DNA of 25,799 nucleotides from Novosphingobium sp. (GTDB lineage Bacteria > Pseudomonadota > Alphaproteobacteria > Sphingomonadales > Sphingomonadaceae): contig JAQVEQ010000010.1 of the NCBI GenBank assembly GCA_028697875.1, forward strand, positions 1 to 25,799, in the 5' to 3' direction. Of this stretch, positions 1 to 6,164 are shown in pieces. Position 1 is the first letter of the stretch; each line of letters opens with the position of its first letter. The notes beneath the pieces are model-generated. The model worked only from the letters and a program-made list of their open reading frames with translations. It did no database searches and was not told the origin of the DNA. The translations under genes were made by a program, and so were the position numbers.

Positions 1-21
1 CATGAGATCGGTGTTTGGCAT
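1..21 (-). CDS. possible first codons of a gene leaving the window, perhaps rlmN
   Basis: On the minus strand an ATG at 21 opens a frame (M P N T D L M) that runs off the left edge. It lies about 67 bases downstream of the IalB-like gene in the same direction. In sphingomonads an IalB-like gene is often followed by rlmN, the 23S rRNA adenine-2503 methyltransferase. Seven codons cannot identify a product, so the name is inferred from gene order only. No clear ribosome binding site is visible. Confidence 0.25.
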
Positions 22-88
22 GATCGGCGGCGATATAAGGGATGTGCGGCCGTTTTGCCAGTGGCGCGTGCGGCAGTGCAATATGGCG

Positions 89-613
89 TCAGCGCAGCCT
101 GGCGCAGCCGACCGTGGCCGCGTCCAGCGCCGTGGCGGCGCCGGTCAGGTCGAAGGTGTTGGCGAAACGCTCGCCACGATCGTCGCGCGCGCTGACCGTC
201 ATGCTGCCGGCGGCGCGCATGGCCGCGACGATGGCTGCGTCCATCCGCCTGTCCTGCGCCCAGGCGTCGCCCCCGCCGCCGGTGAGGGTAAAGCGCGTGC
301 CGCCGATGTTGAGCACGATGGCGGTGCCGGAGGCCAGCTTGCGCGAAAGGCGGATGTGCAACTGGTTGCGGATCTGCCGCTTCGGCCAGGTGCCGACGCT
401 GGCATAGGGTTCGTAATCGCGGCGCAGCGTGCTCGGCCGGGCTTCGGCAATGGCGTAGCAGCGCGGCACGCTGGGGTCGCGGAAGGCCCCCCAGCTGTCG
501 AACACGCCGAGGCTGTCCTTGGCGGCGAGCGGGCTTGCGGCAAGCAGCGCGGCGGCGAACAGGGGCAGGCGCGGGGAAGAAGCGGAAAGGAAGGAAGCGG
601 GCAGGCGCGGCAT
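89..613 (-). CDS. IalB-like secreted protein (invasion-associated locus B family)
   Basis: Probable periplasmic protein of about 174 residues. From the ATG at 613 the N-terminus is a typical signal peptide: a short basic start, a hydrophobic stretch LFAAALLAASP, and a likely cut after PLAA. The mature part has the SWGAFRD...CYAIAE pattern, an ASVGTWP block and a GGTRFTL strand, as in alphaproteobacterial IalB-like proteins of unknown role. A final cysteine near the C-terminus may pair with the cysteine of CYAI. The frame is open to a GTG at 667, which overlaps the stop of the SnoaL-like gene. The ATG at 613 is preferred because GAGG lies six bases before it and the signal peptide then starts correctly; the ATG at 625 is an alternative. 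It is the last complete gene of the operon that begins with the lytic transglycosylase. Family assignment is from pattern memory, not a search. Confidence 0.72.
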   Translation of the reverse strand: MPRLPASFLSASSPRLPLFAAALLAASPLAAKDSLGVFDSWGAFRDPSVPRCYAIAEARPSTLRRDYEPYASVGTWPKRQIRNQLHIRLSRKLASGTAIVLNIGGTRFTLTGGGGDAWAQDRRMDAAIVAAMRAAGSMTVSARDDRGERFANTFDLTGAATALDAATVGCARLR

Positions 614-663
614 GGCCCGCCTCATCGCAGAATTGCGCACGCGGGGGAAGGCGCGCGCGAATA

Positions 664-1071
664 TCACTCCAGCGTCGAAATGCGCCCGGAAAAGCGCCAG
701 CCGCCGCCGGTACGGCGGAACGTGTCGGTGTAGAGGCCGTTCATCAGGATCTTCGGATCGCTGCCGGTGGTGACGTAGAGCCAGTAGGACCAGCCGCGCG
801 CCGTATCGCCATCCACTTCCACCGTGACAGTGGTAATGAGATGGCGGGTGCCCGATCCGGGGCCGGCCGTACCCCCGGCGCGGCGGGCGCGGACGCCGGC
901 CATCATTTCCTCCGGTCCGACAGTCTCGTCGCCGGTGGGCAGGATCCAGCGCGCGTCGGGCGTCATCATCGGCGCATAGTCTTCCACCGCGCCCCGGTCC
1001 GCGATGTGCGCCATGCGCGCGATCAGGTTGCGGATGGCCAGTTCGTCGGCCGGATCGGCGGGTGTCGGCAT
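664..1071 (-). CDS. SnoaL-like / NTF2-fold protein
   Basis: Protein of 135 residues with the usual length and pattern of the SnoaL-like NTF2 superfamily: an N-terminal helix (DELAIRNLIARMAHIADRG), an acidic dimer-face segment with DARWILPTG, and a run of C-terminal beta strands (TRHLITTVTVEVDGDTARGWSYW, then FRRTGGGWRFSGR). Members include small hydrolases, isomerases and ring-hydroxylating dioxygenase beta subunits. The residues here do not say which, so no reaction is assigned. The start ATG lies one base after the stop of the preceding small gene, in the pattern TGA-C-ATG, which suggests translational coupling within the operon. Confidence 0.75.
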   Translation of the reverse strand: MPTPADPADELAIRNLIARMAHIADRGAVEDYAPMMTPDARWILPTGDETVGPEEMMAGVRARRAGGTAGPGSGTRHLITTVTVEVDGDTARGWSYWLYVTTGSDPKILMNGLYTDTFRRTGGGWRFSGRISTLE

Positions 1072-1072
1072 G

Positions 1073-1276
1073 TCATTCTCCCAGGATGTCGCAGTAAGCG
1101 ATCACGTCGTTGTCGGTGGCGATGAACAGCACGTCCTGCACCGCCTCGGGCTGCTGCGCGGCGATGGCCAGGGCTTCGTCCAGCGGGCCGTAGAACAGGG
1201 TTTCCACCGCGCCGCCTTCCACCGCGCTGTCGAGCCGGTAGAGCCGTACCGTCGCACTGCCGTAGACCGTGCGCAT
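1073..1276 (-). CDS. conserved small hypothetical protein
   Basis: A 67-residue protein of unknown function. The ATG at 1276 overlaps the TGA stop of the DUF4169 gene by one base (TGATG), a coupling overlap that supports this start; a TTG one codon upstream is possible. The sequence has two parts: a beta-rich start (TVRLYRLDSAVEGGAVETLFYG) and an ALAIAAQQPEAVQDVLFIATDNDVIAYCD segment that looks like a helix followed by strands. No signal peptide or membrane segment is visible. Its place between a DUF4169 gene and a SnoaL-like gene suggests joint transcription with greB, but not a function. Confidence 0.65.
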   Translation of the reverse strand: MRTVYGSATVRLYRLDSAVEGGAVETLFYGPLDEALAIAAQQPEAVQDVLFIATDNDVIAYCDILGE

Positions 1277-1458
1277 CAATCGTCGTCCCGCAGTTTCTTG
1301 CCGTCGAGTTCGCGCTTGGCGCGTTCGGCCTCCTGTTCGCGGTATTTCCGTTCGATCCGGCTCAGCCCGTGCCGGGCGCGGTTGGCTTCGGCCTGCCGTT
1401 CCTTCTCGGCGCGCTGCTTCGCCTTGCGGGCCAGGCGCAGGTTGACGATCTCGGCCAT
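1276..1458 (-). CDS. DUF4169 family protein
   Basis: A 60-residue, highly charged, helical protein starting MAEIVNLRLARKAKQRA and rich in K, R and E throughout. This matches the DUF4169 family, known from alphaproteobacteria and without an assigned function. The basic, coiled composition would suit nucleic-acid or ribosome contact, but that is a guess. Its ATG is one base after the greB stop (TGA-C-ATG), and its own stop overlaps the next start, so it sits in the middle of a translationally coupled run. Confidence 0.8.
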   Translation of the reverse strand: MAEIVNLRLARKAKQRAEKERQAEANRARHGLSRIERKYREQEAERAKRELDGKKLRDDD

Positions 1459-1459
1459 G

Positions 1460-1954
1460 TCAGAAGTGTTCCGGGTAAGTTATTGCGATCACTTCCCATT
1501 CCTTGACCCCGCCAGGCAGGCGGACAGTGCGCAGGTCGCCCAGCGCGGCCCCGCGCAGGGCACGCGCCATCGGGCTGGACCAGCCGATCTGCCCGGCGCT
1601 GGCGTCCTGTTCGTCGTCGCCCACCAGCGTGACGGTGCGCTGGTCGTCGTCCTCGTCGGCAATGGTGACAGTCGCGCCGAACCATGCGCGCGAGGTATCC
1701 GCCTGCTGCGCCGGGTCGATCACGCGGGCGGCTTTCATCCGCCGGGCGAGATGGGCCAGCTCGCGGTCGATCTCGCGCATGCGCTTGCGGCCGTAGAGGT
1801 AGTCGCCGTTTTCGCTGCGGTCGCCGTTGCCCGCCGCCCAGCTGACGATCTCGACGACTTCCGGCCGCTCCTTGCCCAGCAGGTGGTCGTACCGCGCCTT
1901 CATCGCGGCGAGGCCCGCGGGCGTGATCGGATTGCCCCCGACTTTGGTTGCCAT
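1460..1954 (-). CDS. greB: transcription elongation factor GreB
   Basis: Gre factors enter the secondary channel of stalled RNA polymerase and stimulate cleavage of backtracked RNA. The 164-residue length fits GreB. The N-terminal coiled-coil domain contains ITPAGLAAMKARYDHLL and the GreB-type stretch NGDYLYGRKRMREIDRE, whose acidic residues lie near the hairpin tip. The C-terminal globular FKBP-like half contains TVTLVGDDEQDASAGQIGWSSPMARAL. The YLYGRKR pattern favours GreB over GreA. The start lies 12 bases after the transglycosylase stop, with only a weak GAGCGGG before it, so translation may be coupled to the upstream gene. Confidence 0.9.
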   Translation of the reverse strand: MATKVGGNPITPAGLAAMKARYDHLLGKERPEVVEIVSWAAGNGDRSENGDYLYGRKRMREIDRELAHLARRMKAARVIDPAQQADTSRAWFGATVTIADEDDDQRTVTLVGDDEQDASAGQIGWSSPMARALRGAALGDLRTVRLPGGVKEWEVIAITYPEHF

Positions 1955-1966
1955 GGCGATGCCCGC

Positions 1967-3937
1967 TCAGCCCGGCCGGTTCTTGCCCAGGAACCAGCTC
2001 ACCGATTTCGGGCCACCGTAGCCGGCCTTGTCCGGGTTCATGTGCTGGTACACCACGGCGTTTTCGATCACGCGCTGGACGTAGTTCTTGGTTTCGTAGA
2101 TCGGAATCCGCTCGATCCAGTCGATCCAGCCGACCCCGCCGTTGCGCGGATCGCCATTGAGGGCGAGCCACTTGTTCACGTTGCCCGGCCCGGCGTTGTA
2201 GGCGGCGACGGCCAGCGGGTAGCTGCCGCCGTAATAGTTCAGCATGCGCGTGAAATAGCCGTCGCCCAGCCGCATGTTGTAGCCCGCGTCGTCGATCAGC
2301 GACGCGCTCATGTAGGTCAGGCCCAGCTTGCTCGCCTGTTCGCGCGCGGTGCCGGGCATCAGCTGCATCAGTCCGCGCGCCCCGGCATGGCTGATCGCGT
2401 TCTGGGCGAACTGGCTTTCCTGCCGGGCAATGGCGTGGACCATGGTCCAGTCGGCGCCCGGCGGGGCGGGCAGGGTGGGGAAGGACGCGGCGTGGAAATC
2501 GTCGTAGCCGTGTTCCTGCGCCTTTTCGCCGTTGATGACGGCCAGGTCGCGCCGCCCCAGGCTTTCGGCCAGCTCGTGAATCAGGACGTGTTCGCCTTCG
2601 CTTTCCGCCCGGTCGGCGATTTCGCGGAAGAAGCGCACCGAGACGGTCCATGGCGCGTCGCGCGCGACTTCGCGCACTGCGGCGGTCAGCGGGCGGGAAT
2701 AGAAGGCGGCCCGTTCCTCGCGCGTCGGCTGGGCCGTGGATGCGCGCTTGAGGTCCGGGATCGGGCGGCCGAGCCGTTCCAGCGCCAGCATGCCGTAGAA
2801 CTGGTCGGGATAGCTCGCGGCCAGTTCGAAATAACGCCTGGACTCCTTGGCGTCGCCCGCCCGGTCGGAAGCGAGGCCGGCCCAGTAGAAGCCCTTGGAG
2901 CGGGTCTGCGGCGTGCGGGCCGCCGCGCCGTACTGGTAGAACAGGGGGGCGGCCGCCGTGGCTTCGCCCAGGTTCCACAGCGCGCTGGTGGCGCCCAGCC
3001 ACATCAGCGAGGTATAGTCGTCGCGCAAGCCGTAGCCGAGCAGGCTGATATCCGTGCCGGGCTCGAACGCATCGCTGGCCGAGGCGGCAATGCGCAGCGC
3101 GGCGCGGGAATCGGCAGAGCGGGCATTGACCAGCAGTTCCTCGATCCAGTCGTCGGCGTGGACCGGGAGGCTGGCAAGCGGCGGGCGCGTGGCGAGCAGA
3201 TTGACCGCATCGGAAATGCGCCCGTTTTTCCGCATCTGCCGCACGACATTGTAGAGATAGCCGGGATCGCTCAAGGCATCGCCGGGGATCGCCATGCCGA
3301 GCGCGGCCGGATCGCCGCCCTGCGCCGCCGACATGCGGGCCATGAACACGGCGCGGCTGGCGGGCGAGACATAGGCGAACTCGCGCGTGGCGGCAGTGGC
3401 GTCGCGGTCCCACAGCAGGGCGTCCATGCGCGCGTCGTGATCGTCTTGCGTGAAGCTGCGGCCGAACAGCGACAGCAGCGTCGCTTCGGCCGTCCCGCTC
3501 ATGCTGCCGCCGCGCCAGGCCTGCCGCGCCCAATCTTCCGCCTGCGGGCGGCCGAGCACGGCCAGCGCCAGCGCGTACTGCGCCCGGGCCGGATTCGTCA
3601 GCGGGGGGAAACGGTCGAAAAAGGCGGCCACGCGTTCGGGCGGAATCGCGTCCTGCGCCAGCTTGTCCTCGGCATAGCCGCGCAGGCGCCTTTCCATCGG
3701 GAAGCCGGGGTAGGTCAGCAGGAAGCCGGCATAATCGTCGAACCCGAACTGGCTGGAAGCCGTCAGTCTTTGCCAGCGGTCGATGGCCGCGGCGACCGGG
3801 CCGGGCTGGCTGGCGACCAGCGAGGCGCGGGCCTGATCCCACGCCGCCGCATCGCGCGCTTCGACCGGCACCGAGGCGGTCAGGGACGGTGCCAGCAACA
3901 TGGAAGCGATCGTCGGGATGCGGACCATGCTGGACAT
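1967..3937 (-). CDS. soluble lytic murein transglycosylase (SLT family)
   Basis: Periplasmic enzyme that cuts peptidoglycan glycan strands between MurNAc and GlcNAc with formation of 1,6-anhydroMurNAc. Of 656 residues, the first 30 or so form a signal peptide (MVRIPTIASMLLAPSL, likely cut near VEA). A long alpha-helical superhelix region of TPR-like helices follows (about 40-470), as in Slt70-type enzymes. The C-terminal SLT domain contains the catalytic glutamate E507 in ARQESQF, then GLMQLMPGTA and YNAGPGNVNKW. The start at 3937 has AAGGAG about 12 bases upstream, and an internal ATG at 3928 is possible. It is the first gene of the minus-strand operon and is divergent from dapA. The domain order supports the Slt70-like group, but no E. 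coli gene symbol is assigned. Confidence 0.9.
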   Translation of the reverse strand: MSSMVRIPTIASMLLAPSLTASVPVEARDAAAWDQARASLVASQPGPVAAAIDRWQRLTASSQFGFDDYAGFLLTYPGFPMERRLRGYAEDKLAQDAIPPERVAAFFDRFPPLTNPARAQYALALAVLGRPQAEDWARQAWRGGSMSGTAEATLLSLFGRSFTQDDHDARMDALLWDRDATAATREFAYVSPASRAVFMARMSAAQGGDPAALGMAIPGDALSDPGYLYNVVRQMRKNGRISDAVNLLATRPPLASLPVHADDWIEELLVNARSADSRAALRIAASASDAFEPGTDISLLGYGLRDDYTSLMWLGATSALWNLGEATAAAPLFYQYGAAARTPQTRSKGFYWAGLASDRAGDAKESRRYFELAASYPDQFYGMLALERLGRPIPDLKRASTAQPTREERAAFYSRPLTAAVREVARDAPWTVSVRFFREIADRAESEGEHVLIHELAESLGRRDLAVINGEKAQEHGYDDFHAASFPTLPAPPGADWTMVHAIARQESQFAQNAISHAGARGLMQLMPGTAREQASKLGLTYMSASLIDDAGYNMRLGDGYFTRMLNYYGGSYPLAVAAYNAGPGNVNKWLALNGDPRNGGVGWIDWIERIPIYETKNYVQRVIENAVVYQHMNPDKAGYGGPKSVSWFLGKNRPG

Positions 3938-4040
3938 TCTGGGCTTAGGCTCCTTATCAGGCGCTGAACAAAGTTACCCCGGGGCGCTTCCGACACGGGA
4001 GATTCGCCATCTATTTGGGGCAAGTGCAGGGGCGAAGTCC
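3938..4040. promoter_or_regulatory. divergent intergenic region between transglycosylase and dapA
   Basis: These 103 bases separate two divergent genes and must hold both promoters and leaders. Visible elements are an AAGGAG site for the minus-strand gene and, before dapA, a GGGGCGAAGTCC stretch with only a weak ribosome binding match. I could not place convincing -35 and -10 boxes for either gene. Confidence 0.4.
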
Positions 4041-4922
4041 ATGTTTTCCGGTTCCATTCCGGCCTTGATTACACCGTTTCGCGACGGATCGTTCGATGAG
4101 AGCGCTTTTCGGCGCCTGGTCGACTGGCAGATCGACAATGGCTCGGCGGCGCTGGTGCCGTGCGGCACCACGGGCGAAGCCTCGACTCTGTCCAACGACG
4201 AACACCACCGCGTGATCGAAGTCTGCGTCGAACAGACTGCCGGGCGCGTGCCCGTGATTGCCGGGTGCGGGTCGAACGACACCAGGACCGCGCTGATGCA
4301 CATGGAGCATTCGAAGAAGTGCGGCGCCGATGCCGCGCTGGTGGTCGCGCCCTATTACAACCGGCCCAACCAGGAAGGGCTGATCGCCCATTTCTCCTAC
4401 CTTGCGGAGAACGGCGATCTGCCGATCGTGGTCTACAACGTGCCCGGCCGCACAGTGACCGACATCGCGCCCGAAACGGTGGTCGAACTGGCCCGGCGCC
4501 ATCCGGAAAAGATCGTCGGCCTCAAGGACGCCAGCGGCGACCTGTCGCGCGTGACCGACCACCGGATGGGAATCGGCCCGGACTTCTGCCAGCTTTCCGG
4601 CGACGACGAACTGTGGCTGCCGCACAGCGCGGCGGGCGGGGTCGGCTGCATTTCGGTGACGGCCAATGTCGCGCCGAGCCTGTGCGCCGAGTTCCAGGCG
4701 GCGATCGCGGCCAACGACCTGGCCCGTGCCCGCGAACTCAACGCCCGGCTCTATCCCCTCCACTACGCGATGTTCGAGGATGCCTCGCCCGGCCCGGTGA
4801 AGTACGCGCTGACCCGCGTGCACAACTGGCTGACGGAGGAACTGCGCCTCCCGCTCACCCCGTGCAGCGCCGCCGCGCGCAAGGCGGTGGACGAAGCGCT
4901 GGAACACGCCGGGCTGGTCTAG
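4041..4922 (+). CDS. dapA: 4-hydroxy-tetrahydrodipicolinate synthase DapA
   Basis: Cytosolic enzyme that condenses pyruvate with aspartate semialdehyde, the first committed step of lysine and diaminopimelate synthesis. The 293-residue product has the usual DapA length and a single TIM barrel. Visible active-site parts are GTTGE with T43 and T44, the Y132 of VYNVPGRT with substrate-binding R137, and the Schiff-base lysine K162 in GLKDASGD. The YYNRPNQEG block and the GVGCISVTAN strand are also typical. The frame is open to 3900, but the ATG at 4041 (MFSGSIPALITPF) matches the family start. Upstream codons overlap the divergent promoter region. smpB follows after 27 bases. Confidence 0.96.
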   Translation: MFSGSIPALITPFRDGSFDESAFRRLVDWQIDNGSAALVPCGTTGEASTLSNDEHHRVIEVCVEQTAGRVPVIAGCGSNDTRTALMHMEHSKKCGADAALVVAPYYNRPNQEGLIAHFSYLAENGDLPIVVYNVPGRTVTDIAPETVVELARRHPEKIVGLKDASGDLSRVTDHRMGIGPDFCQLSGDDELWLPHSAAGGVGCISVTANVAPSLCAEFQAAIAANDLARARELNARLYPLHYAMFEDASPGPVKYALTRVHNWLTEELRLPLTPCSAAARKAVDEALEHAGLV

Positions 4923-4949
4923 GTTTGCAAACGGGGCGCAAGCCCCTAC
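4923..4949 (+). promoter_or_regulatory. smpB leader with palindrome and GNRA-type hairpin
   Basis: The 27-base gap between dapA and smpB holds a perfect 10-bp palindrome (GTTTGCAAAC, 4923-4932) directly followed by a hairpin GGGGC-GCAA-GCCCC (4933-4946) with a GNRA tetraloop. It ends three bases before the smpB ATG. There is no T-run, so it is not a classical terminator. It may pause polymerase or limit access to the smpB start. Confidence 0.5.
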
Positions 4950-5444
4950 ATGGCGCCGACCATGGCCCGTCCCAAACCTTCGACTTTCGACAAGAAGAAA
5001 ACCGTCGCGGAAAATCGCCGCGCGCGGTTCGATTATCATATCGAGGAAACGTTCGAGGCGGGCATTGCGCTGACCGGCACGGAAGTGAAGTCGCTCCGTT
5101 TCGGCGAAGGCTCGATTTCCGAAGCCTATGCCGAGATCAGGAACGGTGAAGCCTGGCTGGTCAATTCGAACGTGCCCGAATTCAGCCACGGCAACCGTTT
5201 CAACCACGAGCCGAAACGCCCGCGCAAGCTGCTGTTGCACGAACGGGAGATCAACCGCCTGCAAGGCGCGGTCGAACGCAAGGGCATGACGCTGGTCCCG
5301 CTGTCGATCTATTTCAATTCGCGCGGGCGGGCGAAAGTGGAACTGGCGCTGGCCAAGGGCAAGCAGGCGCACGACAAGCGCGCCAGCATCAAGGAACGCG
5401 ACTGGAAGCGCGACCAGGCACGGATCATGCGCGAACGCGGCTGA
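4950..5444 (+). CDS. smpB: SsrA-binding protein SmpB
   Basis: SmpB binds tmRNA and brings it to stalled ribosomes for trans-translation. The product of up to 164 residues carries the OB-fold core (FDYHIEETFEAGIALTGTEVKSLR, then SEAYAEIRNGEAWLVN and HEPKRPRKLLLH) and the basic C-terminal tail (KRASIKERDWKRDQARIMRER), which becomes helical in the mRNA channel. Either the ATG at 4950 or the one at 4962 (MARPKPSTF) could be the start; the shorter form fits many relatives. It lies between dapA and a DUF2062 gene, an order I know from other sphingomonads. Confidence 0.96.
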   Translation: MAPTMARPKPSTFDKKKTVAENRRARFDYHIEETFEAGIALTGTEVKSLRFGEGSISEAYAEIRNGEAWLVNSNVPEFSHGNRFNHEPKRPRKLLLHEREINRLQGAVERKGMTLVPLSIYFNSRGRAKVELALAKGKQAHDKRASIKERDWKRDQARIMRERG

Positions 5445-5600
5445 TGCCGCTTGCGGGCACGGTTGATCGCAGGCCGCCCCATCTCCGGAAAATGGAGACT
5501 TGCCGATTGCCACGCGTGCGGCAAAGGAGCATCCATTCACTTGCCGTTCGGCGCGCCCGCGCCAGAGCCGGCCCATACCCGAGACCATGAAACGATCACT

Positions 5601-6164
5601 GTGAAGACCCGCATCGTCACCTGGACCCGCCGCAACATGCCGACGCGCGAACAGATGGAGCGGAACCGCTGGATCCGCCCCTTCGCCCACCGCGTGCTGC
5701 GGTCGGAACTGTGGCGCTTCACCCGCCGCTCGGTGCCGCGCGGGGTGGCGCTGGGCATGCTGGTGGGGATCATCATCCCCTTCGCGCAGATCCTGTTCGC
5801 CGCGCTGCTGAGCTTCACGGTGCGCGCCAATGTGCCGGTGGCGGCGCTGACGACGTTCGTGACCAATCCCTTCACCACGCCGCTGCTGTGGGTCCTGGCC
5901 TACAGGGTCGGCAGCTGGCTGCTCCATGTCGATGCGATGACAGTGGTGGCGCCGGTCAACACCGCGATCGAACGCACCGAATTGCAGGACGCGCTGCAAT
6001 GGCTGACTGGCGCGACGCTGGTCACGGCGTTCGGTCTCGTCATCATTGCCGTCATCGCTTCGGTGGTGAGCTATTTCGTGACGAGCGTCGTCTGGCGCAG
6101 CTGGGTCGCTCGCAAGCGCAAGGCGCGGGTGGTCAGGGCGCTCAACCGGGCGATGGGCGAATGA
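5601..6164 (+). CDS. DUF2062 domain membrane protein
   Basis: Inner-membrane protein of about 187 residues. After a basic N-terminal part (MPTREQMERNRWIRPFAHRVLRS) comes the DUF2062 signature: RRSVPRGVALGMLVG, a hydrophobic segment, then ANVPVAALTTFVTNPFTTPLLW, and a last membrane helix (LVTAFGLVIIAVIASVVSYF) before a basic tail. Function unknown. The start is uncertain: the GTG at 5601 gives the best match to relatives, and the ATG at 5637 is inside the conserved part. An open extension back to 5451 is rejected because it has no recognisable sequence. Its stop overlaps the cckA ATG (ATGA), which suggests co-translation with the kinase. Confidence 0.82.
   Translation: MKTRIVTWTRRNMPTREQMERNRWIRPFAHRVLRSELWRFTRRSVPRGVALGMLVGIIIPFAQILFAALLSFTVRANVPVAALTTFVTNPFTTPLLWVLAYRVGSWLLHVDAMTVVAPVNTAIERTELQDALQWLTGATLVTAFGLVIIAVIASVVSYFVTSVVWRSWVARKRKARVVRALNRAMGE

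Noticed and set aside
1004..3967. A very long plus-strand open frame opposite greB and the transglycosylase
   Set aside because: The minus-strand genes in the same place have clear domains and motifs; the long frame is low-complexity, rich in R, A, G and H, as expected for antisense frames in high-GC DNA.
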